Shown: positions 19,658 through 30,102 of the stretch, in pieces
Layout of the letters: every line of letters starts with the position of its first letter
How positions within the stretch are numbered: the stretch's first letter is position 1
Assembly (NCBI RefSeq): GCF_000488275.1
Contig: NZ_KI530763.1
Span: 248,001 to 312,000 of the forward strand
Direction: 5' to 3'
From: Acinetobacter brisouii CIP 110357
GTDB taxonomy: Bacteria; Pseudomonadota; Gammaproteobacteria; Pseudomonadales; Moraxellaceae
DNA length: 64,000 nt
Notes under the pieces: model-generated
The model's database searches: none
Seen by the model: only the letters and a program-made list of their open reading frames with translations
Told to the model about the DNA's origin: nothing
Position numbers and translations under genes: made by a program

Positions 19658-22600
19658 ATGAATAACTGGGTAATCATTGGGGTATTAACCCTTTACATTC
19701 TGATTTTATTTGTCTGTGCTTTCTTTGGGGAGAAATATGCAAGCCGGCTAAATGCACGCGGTCGCATGTTACTCTTTAGTCTAACCCTCGGTGTTTATTG
19801 CTCTTCATGGACATTTTATGGGGCAACGGGCGCAGCTGTCCGTCAGGGTATCATCTTCCTACCAATTTATCTCGGCCCCCTGTTATTTATTTGGCTGGGT
19901 TATGATATTTGGCGCAGGATTGGACGAGTGCGCCAGCATCATGCGATTGCGTCAATTGCCGATTTTATCGCTGCGCGTTATGGCAAAAGTGGGACATTAG
20001 CCTCTTTAGTCACGGTACTGGCAGTTGTTGCGATTGTACCTTACTTGGCATTACAACTCCGTGCGATTGCTCTTAGTATTTCAGTAATATTACCAGAAAA
20101 CAATGATTTACACTTAACAACAAATACCGTATTGGTGCTCACTGCCATTTTAGCCATGCTGTCGATGGTCTTTGGAACACGCCAAATGGCAAATACTGAG
20201 CAGCATGGTGGTTTAATGCTGGCAGTGGCTTTTGAATCATTTGTAAAACTGTTTGCGTTAGTTTGTGTTGCCATTTTCTTTATCGCCGATCAGCCAAGCA
20301 ACATCTCACAAATCAGTCGTGATATCCAAGAACAATACCATGAAGTGCAAATGGCTGGCGTTCCTGATACTTTTTGGGTACAAACTTTACTCGCAGCACT
20401 TGCGATTATTTGCTTGCCGCGCCAATTTCATGTTGCTGTTGTTGAACTACGTGATGAAAAACATATTCGCGGTGCGCGCAAATGGTTTTCACTCTATTTG
20501 ATTCTGACCACGCTGACTATTTTTCCAATTGCCAGCTGGGCACTGCATGCCAACCCCAATTTACTCAAAATTCCAGATTTAGCTGTACTGAGCCTGCCAA
20601 TGAGCTATAACCATGAATGGTTAACTATTTTGGCCTTTCTTGGTGGCTTTTCTGCATCAACAGGTATGTTACTGGTTTCGTCGGTGGCTTTATCGATTAT
20701 GCTGAGTAATGACCTGATTATGCCTGCATTATGGCGTTTCAATATGCTGTCACGTCATGACCGCCGTTTACCACTGGTTCTTAAAACCACGCGCCGTATT
20801 TGTATTGTAGCGGTCATGCTGATGGGTTTTTTATTCTTCCATTTCTTTAATGATATTAATCAGCTGTCTGTTTTTGGCTTACTGGCATTTAGTGCTGTTG
20901 CCCAGTTTGCACCTGCGTTAATCGGAGGCTTGTACTGGCGTGGAGGCAGTCAGCAAGGCGTGTATGCAGGCTTGCTGGTTGGCTTTTTAATGTGGGCTTA
21001 CACACTGCTCTTTCCAACTATTTTACGCAGCCTGCCACGCGAATACGCCGAGCTCAGTTTTCAGGTTTTACACGGTGGTTTATTTGGTATTAATGGCTTG
21101 CGCCCTGAAGCATTGTTTGGATTTGAATCACTTGCACCTCTCACGCATGGCGTAATCTGGTCGTTAGGGTTGAATACGATTTTATATATCTGGATTTCCA
21201 AAGCCTACCGCCCAAGTGTTGCGGAACAGATTCAAGCTGAAAGTTTCTTTTACTATGAAACCAAGCCGTTACCTTCTCAAAACTCCAATCATGAAATGGG
21301 CTACTTCCATCCAGATAGCCCACGTTTAAAAGTCAGCGACCTTATGGCACTGGCAAAACGAATTACAGGCGAAGGGCCAACCATCCACGCTTTTCAACAA
21401 TTTTGTGATCAGAATTATTTAGTACTCAATACCAATAGCGTTGCCAATGGCATGTGGTGGCGTTTTACCGAGCAGTATCTGGCAGGGACAATTGGTGCAG
21501 CCTCGGCGCGTACCCTTCTCACGACTGCACTTGCCAATAACGGTTTAGGTGTGGCACAGGTTGCCAATATTCTCGATCAGGCTTCGCAGTGGCAGCGCTT
21601 TAACCAAAACTTACTCATGACCATGATTGACCACATGACCCAAGGTGTAAGTGTGGTCGATGACAACATGTGTCTGGTCGCATGGAACAACCAATATCTA
21701 AAGCTTTTTGATTATCCAAAAGATTTGGTTTATGTGGGCTGCCCGATTTCCGACCTGATCCGTTACAATGCCGAACGAGGTGAATGTGGTCCAGGTTCGA
21801 TTGAAGAACATGTCCGCAAGCGGATTCACTGGATGAAAGTGGGTAGCGCGCATGAATTTGAACGCATTCGTAAAGATGGACGAGTGATTCAGATGCGTGG
21901 TAATCCAATTGAAGGCGGTGGTTTTGTCACAACTTTTGCTGATATTACTGCTTTCCGTGAAAATGAAGCCGCACTTGAAGCACGTGTCAAAGAACGTACC
22001 CAACAATTAGCAAATGCTTTAGAAGAACAACAGCTCGCGCGTGAACAAGCCGATACCGCCAATATGTCAAAAAGCCGCTTTATTGCTGCTGCCAGCCATG
22101 ACCTGCTGCAACCAATGCATGCAGCACGCCTGTTTAGTACTGCGCTTGAGCAAAGCATTCAATCAGATGAAGATCGCCAAACCTTGCAGCAACTAGATCG
22201 TGCCTTACATGGTGCGGAAAGTATGCTGTCTGCACTTTTGGATATTGCCCGTTTAGAAGGCGGTACTATTCAGCCAAAACGCCAAGCCTATCCATTACAC
22301 GATTTGTTAAGTGATTTAAAATTACAGTTTAAATCCATCGCAGCACAGCGTGGAATTGAGTTTCATGTTCATGATGCTCAGTTCTGGATTGATACCGATC
22401 CACAGTGGATTCGTCGTATTATTCAGAATTTTGTTAGCAATGCCCTACGTTACACAGCAAAAGGGCGCATTGTAGTCGGCGTTTTACGCTCCGCATCACA
22501 ACCGCAACATATCCGGATTGGTGTTTGGGATACAGGACCCGGGATTGCTGAAGAGCAACGTATTAAACTGTTCCAAGAGTTTGAGCGCTGCGGACATACC

Positions 22601-23146
22601 TCGCCATGGGGCGAACAGGGCTTAGGTTTAGGGCTTGCGATCGTACAGCGTATGACCAGTTTGCTGAACTATCCTGTACATGTGTATTCACATCTGCAAC
22701 GCGGCTCATGCTTCATGATTGAAGCCCCTGTCGTCGCTGCACCGAAGATTACGGCTACGCCTGTTCAGATGATGCCGCTCAGAAACAATACCTACAGAAT
22801 TTTGTGTCTAGACAATGATGAAAACATTTTGGAAGGGATGAATACCTTACTCAGCAAATGGGGACATCAGGTCTTTAAGGCACGCGAACCTGAGGAAGCA
22901 AAACGCCTGATTGAACAGGAAAATATCCAGATCTGGCTGATTGACCAACATTTAAATCAGGAACAACGTGGTTTAGACTTTATTTTGCAGTATCGTCAGG
23001 ACAATACGCCTGTCGCGCTCATTACCGCAGACTCCGATCCAGAACTGCCAGAGCGTTTAAAACAACTCAACATTATGTTGCTGAAAAAACCGCTCAAACC
23101 TGCATCGATGCGCGCATGGTTATCGGGTTTAAAACTTCCGAGTTAG
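19658..23146 (+). CDS. crbS: Symporter-fused hybrid histidine kinase (CrbS/MxtR type)
   Basis: 1162-residue membrane sensor. Residues 1 to about 520 form an SSS (sodium:solute symporter)-like membrane domain. A PAS domain (about 650-760, NQNLLMTMIDHMTQGVSVVDDN) and a short coiled coil follow. The HisKA domain has phosphoacceptor His814 in AAASHDLLQP. The HATPase domain has FVSNALRYTAKG and VWDTGPGIAEEQR. The C-terminal receiver has Asp1096 in IWLIDQHL and a KKPLKP lysine. The architecture equals V. cholerae CrbS and Pseudomonas MxtR, which control acetate use. CbrA shares the SSS-kinase plan but lacks this context. actP, a LuxR-type regulator gene and acs flank it. Confidence 0.88.
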   Translation: MNNWVIIGVLTLYILILFVCAFFGEKYASRLNARGRMLLFSLTLGVYCSSWTFYGATGAAVRQGIIFLPIYLGPLLFIWLGYDIWRRIGRVRQHHAIASIADFIAARYGKSGTLASLVTVLAVVAIVPYLALQLRAIALSISVILPENNDLHLTTNTVLVLTAILAMLSMVFGTRQMANTEQHGGLMLAVAFESFVKLFALVCVAIFFIADQPSNISQISRDIQEQYHEVQMAGVPDTFWVQTLLAALAIICLPRQFHVAVVELRDEKHIRGARKWFSLYLILTTLTIFPIASWALHANPNLLKIPDLAVLSLPMSYNHEWLTILAFLGGFSASTGMLLVSSVALSIMLSNDLIMPALWRFNMLSRHDRRLPLVLKTTRRICIVAVMLMGFLFFHFFNDINQLSVFGLLAFSAVAQFAPALIGGLYWRGGSQQGVYAGLLVGFLMWAYTLLFPTILRSLPREYAELSFQVLHGGLFGINGLRPEALFGFESLAPLTHGVIWSLGLNTILYIWISKAYRPSVAEQIQAESFFYYETKPLPSQNSNHEMGYFHPDSPRLKVSDLMALAKRITGEGPTIHAFQQFCDQNYLVLNTNSVANGMWWRFTEQYLAGTIGAASARTLLTTALANNGLGVAQVANILDQASQWQRFNQNLLMTMIDHMTQGVSVVDDNMCLVAWNNQYLKLFDYPKDLVYVGCPISDLIRYNAERGECGPGSIEEHVRKRIHWMKVGSAHEFERIRKDGRVIQMRGNPIEGGGFVTTFADITAFRENEAALEARVKERTQQLANALEEQQLAREQADTANMSKSRFIAAASHDLLQPMHAARLFSTALEQSIQSDEDRQTLQQLDRALHGAESMLSALLDIARLEGGTIQPKRQAYPLHDLLSDLKLQFKSIAAQRGIEFHVHDAQFWIDTDPQWIRRIIQNFVSNALRYTAKGRIVVGVLRSASQPQHIRIGVWDTGPGIAEEQRIKLFQEFERCGHTSPWGEQGLGLGLAIVQRMTSLLNYPVHVYSHLQRGSCFMIEAPVVAAPKITATPVQMMPLRNNTYRILCLDNDENILEGMNTLLSKWGHQVFKAREPEEAKRLIEQENIQIWLIDQHLNQEQRGLDFILQYRQDNTPVALITADSDPELPERLKQLNIMLLKKPLKPASMRAWLSGLKLPS

Positions 23147-23154
23147 GCATAAAA

Positions 23155-23182
23155 AAACACCCTCAATTGAGGGTGTTTTTAA
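23155..23182. terminator. Bidirectional terminator between the kinase and regulator genes
   Basis: ACACCCTC (23158-23165) and GAGGGTGT (23170-23177) form an 8-bp stem with A run before and T run after. It serves the two convergent genes. Confidence 0.9.
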
Positions 23183-23205
23183 TTCGGTGGAATCTGCTGT
23201 AAAAA

Positions 23206-23856
23206 TTAGATTTTCTTTTCATCAATGTTCAATGCACTGATAGCTAAAACTGCTTGAGTACGGTTTTGTACCCCTAACTTTCTAAAAATCGCAGTGACAT
23301 GCGCCTTAATCGTCGCTTCAGAAACATCAAGCTCATAGGCAATCTGTTTATTCAGCAAACCTTCAGCAACCATCATCAAGACACGGAACTGCTGTGGAGT
23401 TAATGACTGAATTCGCTCTGCCAATGCAGTTTCATCTGCCGCACGTGGGTCAAAACTGATGTTGGCGGGTAAATTGGGTGGTAACCAGATTTCACCCTCA
23501 AGCACTTGGCGAATTGCCTCACCAATATGGCTTGGATGAGCCGATTTTGGAATGTAGCCCATTGCGCCATGTGCAATTGCACGCTGAATAATACTGGCTT
23601 CTTCATGTGCTGAAACCACAATAATCGGAATGGATGGATATTGAGCACGAACGTGTACCAGTGCCGAAAAACCCGATGCGCCTGGCAAGTTCAAGTCCAA
23701 CAGGACAAGATCTGGTTCAGTTCCATTTTCAAGGCGTGCGTAAAACTCGTTTACCGCTGCTGTTTCATGAATTTGAGCTTGCGGAAAGCTATAACGCACC
23801 GCTTGAATCAGTGCGTGACGAAACAGAGGATGATCATCAACGATTAGTATATTCAT
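23206..23856 (-). CDS. crbR: LuxR-type response regulator (CrbR/ErdR type)
   Basis: 216-residue NarL/FixJ-class regulator. The receiver domain has acidic pocket D7-D8 and phosphoacceptor Asp54 in LVLLDLNLPG, with the conserved Lys in GYIPKSAHP. The C-terminal LuxR helix-turn-helix contains LTPQQFRVLMMVAEGLLNKQIA and ATIKAHVTAIFRKLG. The ATG at 23856 (MNILIVDDHP) is chosen over a TTG two codons upstream. It lies convergent with the symporter-fused kinase and just downstream of acs. In Vibrio and Pseudomonas the equivalent regulator activates acs, so acs, and perhaps actP, are the likely targets here. Confidence 0.87.
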   Translation of the reverse strand: MNILIVDDHPLFRHALIQAVRYSFPQAQIHETAAVNEFYARLENGTEPDLVLLDLNLPGASGFSALVHVRAQYPSIPIIVVSAHEEASIIQRAIAHGAMGYIPKSAHPSHIGEAIRQVLEGEIWLPPNLPANISFDPRAADETALAERIQSLTPQQFRVLMMVAEGLLNKQIAYELDVSEATIKAHVTAIFRKLGVQNRTQAVLAISALNIDEKKI

Positions 23857-24217
23857 AAGCAATTTGGCTATATATTTGGCGTAGCCTAGCCTTCCACTCT
23901 ATGCTACAACTTTATGTATGTATACAAATATTACCGAATTTTTACCAACTTTGTTGTGAGATTCGATAGGTTTCTGCATTTTTTACTATCTGCTCAAAAA
24001 AAATTAACAATATATGATGATCTAAAGATCAGGTTATTTTTCTTAAGCATAATCCTAACATACTGCATTTTTATAGATAAATCAAAAAGATGTTTACATA
24101 GTCTACACATCTTTTATTTATTTTCTATTCATCATGGCATGATAAATAAAAGCGTTCAATGCCACATCAAAGTGGCATTTATTTAAGCTATATTCGCTAT
24201 TTCACCACAAAAATTGG
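23857..24217. other. AT-rich gap between acs and the regulator gene
   Basis: 361 bases, very AT-rich. An open frame at 23914-24186 on the plus strand has low-complexity, Phe/Leu/Ile-rich content and no ribosome-binding site, and I do not call it. A stem ATGCCAC (24159-24165) with GTGGCAT (24172-24178) lies just past the acs stop and could end acs, although the minus-strand U run is poor. The regulator's promoter should be near 23860-23950. Confidence 0.4.
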
Positions 24218-26167
24218 CTACTTTTGCGGTTCCCCGATCACAGTTACAATTAATTGATCAACCACCTGCGGGTCTGCCAGTGTAGATGTATCTCCGAGAC
24301 TATCGAGTTCCCCCATCACAATTTTACGCAAAATACGCCGCATGATTTTGCCTGAACGGGTTTTTGGCAACGCACTCGCCCAGTAAATGGCATCAGGCGT
24401 TGCAATCGGCCCCAAGACCTTACGTACCCATCGAACCAAGGCTTCCCGTAATTGCTCCGACTCGACATAATCAGCTTGTAAGGTAACAAAAGCACAAATT
24501 CCCTGACCTTTAACCTCGTGTGGCATTCCCACCACGGCAGCTTCTGCAACTGCTTCGTGTGCAACCAACGCACTCTCAATTTCGGCAGTTCCCAAACGAT
24601 GCCCCGATACATTCAAAACATCATCTACCCGCCCCGTAATCCAGTAATAACCGTCTGCATCACGACGCGCACCATCTCCTGTAAAATAATAGCCTTTATA
24701 GGTCAGAAAATAGGTTTCTATAAAACGCTGCTGATTGCCCCAAATACTGCGCATTTGACCTGGCCATGAATCCTTAATAGCCAAATTACCTTCACCCACG
24801 CCCTGTATTTCATGACCTTCTGCATCCAGCAATGCAGGCTGAACCCCATAAAATGGACGGGTTGCCGAACCTGGTTTCAATGCGGTTGCCCCAGGCAAAG
24901 GAGTGATCATCATGCCGCCTGTTTCAGTTTGCCACCATGTGTCTAAAATTGGGCAGCGCCCCTCACCCACAACATCATAAAACCAGTGCCATGCTTCAGG
25001 GTTAATCGGTTCGCCTGCAGTTGCCAGCAAGCGTAAGGTGCTACGGTTACTTTCGCGCACATAGGCATCGCCTTCACGCATCATGGCGCGAATCGCAGTC
25101 GGTGCTGTATATAAAATCGTGACTTTATGTTTATCAATAATATGTCCGATGCGTGCCCATGTTGGATATTGCGGAATTCCCTCAAACATCAATGTCATTG
25201 TGCCTGTTGCCAGTGGTGCATAAACAGCGTAGGAATGCCCCGTAATCCAGCCAATATCGGCGGTACACCAGTAAACATCATCCTGTTTTAAATCAAAAAC
25301 TTCTCGAAATGTCGTCACGGCATACACCAAGTATCCCCCTGTTGTATGCAGTACACCTTTAGGCTTGCCTGTCGAACCTGAGGTATACAAAATAAACAGT
25401 GGATCTTCAGCCTGCATCGGCTCAGGCGGGCAAATTTCATCGACCTCCATTTGCAGCATGTGATACCACAAGTCGCGTTCAGGATAAAAATTGATGGGAT
25501 TGCCTGTACGATGTACCACAATCACATGCTCAACTGTTGCCGTGCCTGATTGTTCCAATGCCAGATCGACATTTTGTTTGAGTGGTAACAACTTGCCCCC
25601 ACGCATACCCGCATCAGCCGTAATCACCATTTTGGCTTGACTATCTTCGATTCGGCTCGCGAGCGCGTCAGGAGAAAAACCACCAAATACCACGCAATGC
25701 ACCGCGCCAATTCTCGCGCACGCCAACATGGCAATGGTGGCTTCACTGACCATCGGCATATACAAAATCACCCGATCGCCCTTAGAAATGCCATATTTTT
25801 TCAGGGCATTGGCAAAGCGGCAAACTTCGCTATACAACTCTTTATAAGAAATAATTTTATGTCGGGAAGGATGATCACCTTCCCAGATAATCGCAGGTTT
25901 ATGCGGGTGTTCTTTTAAATGTCGGTCTAAACAATTGGCACAGACATTGAGCTGACCATCGGCAAACCACTCGATTTTAAAATGCTCAGGGTCATAACTG
26001 GTATTTTTGACTTGTGTAAATGGCTTGATCCAGTCGATATGCCGAGCCTGCTCTGCCCAAAAATGATCTGGATCATCAAGCGATTGTTGATAGCGCTGAA
26101 AGTATTCGTGTTCCAGCGTACGCGCAGTTTTTTTGAATTCTTCGGGAACGGGATAAATTTCTTGCAT
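24218..26167 (-). CDS. acs: Acetyl-CoA synthetase
   Basis: Activates acetate to acetyl-CoA via acetyl-AMP, the high-affinity acetate scavenging route. The 649-residue length is standard. Motifs include [18 protein letters not shown], the P-loop-like [31 protein letters not shown] and the C-terminal [14 protein letters not shown], whose lysine is the known acetylation switch. AAGGAAG precedes the ATG at 26167. The gene is a single unit close to its presumed regulators and to actP-yjcH. Confidence 0.96.
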   Translation of the reverse strand: MQEIYPVPEEFKKTARTLEHEYFQRYQQSLDDPDHFWAEQARHIDWIKPFTQVKNTSYDPEHFKIEWFADGQLNVCANCLDRHLKEHPHKPAIIWEGDHPSRHKIISYKELYSEVCRFANALKKYGISKGDRVILYMPMVSEATIAMLACARIGAVHCVVFGGFSPDALASRIEDSQAKMVITADAGMRGGKLLPLKQNVDLALEQSGTATVEHVIVVHRTGNPINFYPERDLWYHMLQMEVDEICPPEPMQAEDPLFILYTSGSTGKPKGVLHTTGGYLVYAVTTFREVFDLKQDDVYWCTADIGWITGHSYAVYAPLATGTMTLMFEGIPQYPTWARIGHIIDKHKVTILYTAPTAIRAMMREGDAYVRESNRSTLRLLATAGEPINPEAWHWFYDVVGEGRCPILDTWWQTETGGMMITPLPGATALKPGSATRPFYGVQPALLDAEGHEIQGVGEGNLAIKDSWPGQMRSIWGNQQRFIETYFLTYKGYYFTGDGARRDADGYYWITGRVDDVLNVSGHRLGTAEIESALVAHEAVAEAAVVGMPHEVKGQGICAFVTLQADYVESEQLREALVRWVRKVLGPIATPDAIYWASALPKTRSGKIMRRILRKIVMGELDSLGDTSTLADPQVVDQLIVTVIGEPQK

Positions 26168-26330
26168 AGACTGACTTCCTTGAGTAGATGGCGCAGTTTC
26201 ATCATGAAATGCGTGTTGTTTTTGTTTGTTATTTTTCCACCATAAAGATTATTTAAGTACAATATTTCAACACAAGGCACGCCAGTATCGTATAATTTTT
26301 GTAGATGACTTTATTCTAGGGAAAGACCAT

Positions 26331-26912
26331 ATGCCATCTCAAAATTCAGCGTCTTTTTTTGGTAAGGCTAATCCCGAGCATGCTCCCACACTTTTCTCTT
26401 GTGAAGGTCGGCTTGGTCGTCTGAGCTATATTGCCCGTTTTGGTTTTTTGCATTTTCTGTTTATTGTCATACTCTCCGTGACTGCACAAGGCATGCATTT
26501 GATCAACTGGAATACGATGATGCTCCGCACCGCTCATCTGCCAACGCCTTCATTTTTCATGTTGTCTGGCGGATCCATTTTATTCTTGTTGTATAGTTAT
26601 CTCATCATTGTCTTTATGATTCGGCGCTTACATGACCTGAATCAAAGCGGATGGATGAGCCTGTTACTCCTCATTCCGATGCTCAATCTTCTGTTTAGCC
26701 TGTATCTGGTGTTGGCGCGAGGAACACCTCATGCAAACAATTACGGCGTAGTTCCTCATACTGCTTTTTGGGAGAAACTCTGTGCATGGCTGATGATCCT
26801 GCTATTTCTGATTAGCCTTGCTACAAGCAGTATGCGTATTTCCTACATGATGGGTACAGGTGAACTGGACAGCCCACATCAAATCATGAAGCATGGTATG
26901 CAATATTTCTAA
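26331..26912 (+). CDS. DUF805 membrane protein
   Basis: 193-residue inner-membrane protein of the DUF805 (YhaH-like) family. The family start LFSCEGRLGRLSYIARFGFLHF is present, followed by four hydrophobic segments. The central RRLHDLNQSGWMSLLLLIPMLNLLFSLYLV is diagnostic. I use the ATG at 26331 with AGGGAAAG upstream; the frame is open to 26226 with unlike sequence. Function is unknown. It precedes the MscS-type gene by 78 bases on the same strand. Confidence 0.85.
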   Translation: MPSQNSASFFGKANPEHAPTLFSCEGRLGRLSYIARFGFLHFLFIVILSVTAQGMHLINWNTMMLRTAHLPTPSFFMLSGGSILFLLYSYLIIVFMIRRLHDLNQSGWMSLLLLIPMLNLLFSLYLVLARGTPHANNYGVVPHTAFWEKLCAWLMILLFLISLATSSMRISYMMGTGELDSPHQIMKHGMQYF

Positions 26913-26990
26913 GATTACTCTACGTTTCTTTACTCAACTTTATACTTTTTAAGGCAAAATATAGCGCTTTGAAGTTTGGAACAAATCGAC

Positions 26991-27974
26991 GTGGCAGAGC
27001 ATCAATCCTCAACCATACAAAATGTGGCACAAGATACCACTCAACTGCTACAAGAAGCGGGCAAAAAAACCACGCAAACAGTATTGGAACATAGCAGCAA
27101 GTACCATGATGCGTATACGACGATCGACAAGATCATGGACAGTTTCTGGGAACGTGTTCCTTATATCTGTATTGCCATTGTGGTCTTTATCATTTTCTGG
27201 TTATTGACCAAACTGTTTAAATTCTTTGTGCGTAAAACGCTGGAAAATCGCTCCTATACTCGCCAAAATCTGGTTTTAGTACTCAACCGCGTCGGTACAT
27301 CTGCCATTTTATTCTTTGGTTTTCTGATTGCGCTCGTGATTTCGATCCCTGGCTTCACCCCTGGGCAACTGATGAGTGCTTTGGGAATCGGTTCTGTTGC
27401 CATCGGTTTTGCATTTAAAGATATTTTTCAGAACCTGCTATCAGGGCTGTTAATTTTGCTCAGCGAACCTTTCCGTATTGGCGATGACATTATCTGTAAT
27501 GGTCTGGAAGGAACGGTTGAAGATATTCAGATTCGCGCCACTTTTTTACGTTCTTACGATGGTCGTCGCATCGTGATTCCAAATGCCACGGTTTATACCA
27601 GCGCGATTACGGTCAATACAGCCTATCAGCGTCGCCGCTGTGAGTTTGTGGTCGGGATTGGCTATGAAGACGATGTGAAAAAAGCCAAAGAAATTATTTT
27701 AAAAATTCTGGATGAAAACCGCAATGTGTTGAGCCAGCCTGCGTTCTCGGTCAATGTCACGGCTTTGGCAGATTTCTCGGTCAATCTGACGGTACGCTGG
27801 TGGGTAGATACAACTGAAACCACGATTGCTGCCTCAGCCAGTGAAATTCAGGAACATGTCATGCTGGCTTTTGAAGAACATCAGATTTCGATTCCATACC
27901 CAATTCGTGAAGTCAAAGTTCATCGTGCCGAGCCACATACCGATGAGATTGCTGTCAAAGCCTCAGGCAGTTAA
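26991..27974 (+). CDS. mscS: Small-conductance mechanosensitive channel (MscS)
   Basis: About 327 residues. It has a polar N-terminus, three transmembrane segments and the pore helix with the Gly/Ala packing pattern LMSALGIGSVAIGFAFKDIFQNLLSGLLIL. The MscS beta domain follows (EPFRIGDDIICNGLEGTVEDIQIRATFLRSYDGRRIVIPNA), and then the C-terminal vestibule. It releases solutes on hypo-osmotic shock. No ATG fits. I prefer the GTG at 26991, which has GGA ten bases upstream, over a TTG at 26976; an in-frame stop lies at 26970. The 3' end overlaps the convergent rsmE by 12 bases. Confidence 0.88.
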   Translation: MAEHQSSTIQNVAQDTTQLLQEAGKKTTQTVLEHSSKYHDAYTTIDKIMDSFWERVPYICIAIVVFIIFWLLTKLFKFFVRKTLENRSYTRQNLVLVLNRVGTSAILFFGFLIALVISIPGFTPGQLMSALGIGSVAIGFAFKDIFQNLLSGLLILLSEPFRIGDDIICNGLEGTVEDIQIRATFLRSYDGRRIVIPNATVYTSAITVNTAYQRRRCEFVVGIGYEDDVKKAKEIILKILDENRNVLSQPAFSVNVTALADFSVNLTVRWWVDTTETTIAASASEIQEHVMLAFEEHQISIPYPIREVKVHRAEPHTDEIAVKASGS

Positions 27975-28667
27975 ACGCCCCAAAATATACGAGACCGCTG
28001 TTTCAGTTCTTAAAATCCGGTTGCCTAAGCTAAAACTTTGGCAACCGTTTTTTTCGAGCAAATCAATCTCATAAGGAATAAAGCCACCTTCAGGGCCAAT
28101 CAATAACTGGCAATGCGTTGCCTGCAAGCCAGATATGCCCTGCTCTACATACGGATGTGCCACAAAACTCGGACACTCTGCCGTTGTCCACTCTGACAAG
28201 ACATCTTCCACGAACGGTTTGAAACGGCGATACAGCTCAATTTTAGGCACAATCGTATCACCCGCTTGCTCCAGACCCAGTGTAACGTAATCATCTAGCT
28301 GCTGTAAAAATGGCGTTTGCCAGTAACTTTTATCGACCCGATAACTATGGATCAGTACTAGCTTTTCCACGCCCAAGGTCACACTGTCCATCACCAGACG
28401 ACGCAACACTTTCGGGCGAGGCAAAGCCACAATGAGCGTTACGGGCAATTTTTCAGGAATCGCCAATTCCTGTACAGGTTTGACCAGTACTTGCTCTGCC
28501 GAAACGGCCAGTACTTCAGTCAGGTAGCGTTTGCCTTCCCGAATACCCACCTTAAGCTGATCACCCACTTTGAGATCCAGATGTTGCTGCAAATGTTGTA
28601 ACTGACGGGGTTCGCGAATTGCCCAAACATCACTTTCGGGTGGCTGAGCCAACAAAACCAGATTCAT
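27963..28667 (-). CDS. rsmE: 16S rRNA m3U1498 methyltransferase
   Basis: SPOUT-class methyltransferase of 234 residues that methylates U1498 of 16S rRNA. An N-terminal PUA-like domain is followed by the knotted SAM-binding domain with the signature LLIGPEGGFIPYE and SLGNRILRTETA. The ATG overlaps the waaA stop as ATGA, so translation is probably coupled. The end overlaps the convergent mscS stop. Confidence 0.95.
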   Translation of the reverse strand: MNLVLLAQPPESDVWAIREPRQLQHLQQHLDLKVGDQLKVGIREGKRYLTEVLAVSAEQVLVKPVQELAIPEKLPVTLIVALPRPKVLRRLVMDSVTLGVEKLVLIHSYRVDKSYWQTPFLQQLDDYVTLGLEQAGDTIVPKIELYRRFKPFVEDVLSEWTTAECPSFVAHPYVEQGISGLQATHCQLLIGPEGGFIPYEIDLLEKNGCQSFSLGNRILRTETAVSYILGRLTA

Positions 28668-29971
28668 ACGCTTGCCAAGAACTGATCAATGAGTTGAATA
28701 TGGCGCAGCACCGAACCTTGGTTGCTGTGCAAAATTGTGGTGGCATGTTGCAGCATATGCTGACGCTGGTCAGTATTTTCGAGCAGAGCAAGGAGTTGCT
28801 CCTGTGCTTGCACCGCATCCTGTACAATGTTGACCGCATCTTGTTTCACGAACTCATCCACGATCACTTGGAAATTAAAATAATTTTTACCCAATACCGT
28901 CGCAACACCCAGTGCTACAGGCTCTAGGATATTATGCCCGCCCCCTGGTTCATTGAGTGAACCACCAACATAGGCCACCTGACTCAAGGCATACCATAAC
29001 CATAATTCACCCATGCTGTCTGCCAGATAGACTTGAGTATTGGCATCAATAGCCTGCTGCAAACTACGACGTTTGGTATTTAGGCCCAATTGCTGCGTAA
29101 TCTGAAAAACTTCATCAAAACGCTCAGGATGGCGAGGAACAACAATACACAATAAATTTTGGTCTGCCTGTAATGCTGCTTTCAGTTCAGTTAACAGTTG
29201 CAGTTCTTCAGGAGCATGGGTACTGGCAAGTACCATAATTTTGCGGTGGCTTAACTGCCAATCTTGTTTGAGCTGTGCTGCTTTGGTCACGACCCAGTCA
29301 GGTGCGGTAATGTCAAATTTGACATTGCCCACCACACTCATCTCACTCACAGATTTCCCCAAATCGGCAAAACGCTGCAAGGTGGCCTGATCCTGTGCCG
29401 CAATCCAGTTTAACTGACTCAGCATCGGATACGTCAGGCGTTTCAATTTGGCATAGCCTTTGGCAGATTTTTCAGACAGGCGTGCATTGAGTAAAAGCTG
29501 TGGAATACCACGCTGTGCCACACATTGCAGCAGATTTGGCCACAGCTCAGTTTCCATGAGCAGTAAAATTTTTGGTTGGTAACAATCAATAAAAGCATCC
29601 AGTAATGGTTGCTGATCGACTGGTAAAAAGACTGCTTGAAACAGTTCAGGGTAACGCTGCGCAAACAAGGCTTTTGCCCGTGCCTGACCTGTGCGTGTGG
29701 TATTGGTGATCAGAACAGGCTGACCTTGCTGTAAATAATGCTCAACCAAAGGTTGTGCCGCATTGGTTTCACCCACAGAAACGGCATGAAACCAGATCAC
29801 CTGACGGTTTTTAGCAGGTTGAAAAGGGCCAAAACGTTCCGTTAACTCATCTTGAAAATCAGCAAGATGCCCTGAGCGTTTGTTTAAACGCCAGCGATAA
29901 ATTGGCTTAATACATGCCAAAAGCCAATTGTACCAAAAGGGAGTTTTGAAAAAAGGAACGGGCTGGATCAT
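28664..29971 (-). CDS. waaA: 3-deoxy-D-manno-octulosonic acid (Kdo) transferase
   Basis: GT30 family glycosyltransferase of 435 residues that adds Kdo to lipid IVA at the inner membrane. An N-terminal membrane anchor is followed by RSGHLADFQDELTERFGPF, VIWFHAVSVGET with the conserved catalytic Glu of the SVGE motif, and LLMETELWPNLL. The C-terminal NDP-sugar part has GGSLNEPGGGHNILEPVALG. It forms a two-gene operon with rsmE by ATGA overlap. lpxC, the committed lipid A step, is elsewhere in the window. Confidence 0.95.
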   Translation of the reverse strand: MIQPVPFFKTPFWYNWLLACIKPIYRWRLNKRSGHLADFQDELTERFGPFQPAKNRQVIWFHAVSVGETNAAQPLVEHYLQQGQPVLITNTTRTGQARAKALFAQRYPELFQAVFLPVDQQPLLDAFIDCYQPKILLLMETELWPNLLQCVAQRGIPQLLLNARLSEKSAKGYAKLKRLTYPMLSQLNWIAAQDQATLQRFADLGKSVSEMSVVGNVKFDITAPDWVVTKAAQLKQDWQLSHRKIMVLASTHAPEELQLLTELKAALQADQNLLCIVVPRHPERFDEVFQITQQLGLNTKRRSLQQAIDANTQVYLADSMGELWLWYALSQVAYVGGSLNEPGGGHNILEPVALGVATVLGKNYFNFQVIVDEFVKQDAVNIVQDAVQAQEQLLALLENTDQRQHMLQHATTILHSNQGSVLRHIQLIDQFLASV

Positions 29972-30049
29972 CCAAATCTGAAGTCACAAAAAATTTGTGC
30001 CTATTATGCGTAAATTTTCTCAAAAGAACAGATGCAATCTGCAACAAGA

Positions 30050-30084
30050 AAAAAGCCAATGTAAATTCCTACATTGGCTTTTTG
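30050..30084 (-). terminator. Terminator of prfB
   Basis: GCCAATGTA (30055-30063) pairs with TACATTGGC (30070-30078). A run of A on the plus-strand left gives the minus-strand U tract. Confidence 0.88.
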
Positions 30085-30102
30085 GAGATCCGCAAGAAAC
30101 AA

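Noticed and set aside
23914..24186. 90-residue open frame between acs and the regulator gene
   Set aside because: Very AT-rich, Phe/Leu/Ile-rich composition, no ribosome-binding site and no family resemblance; likely chance.
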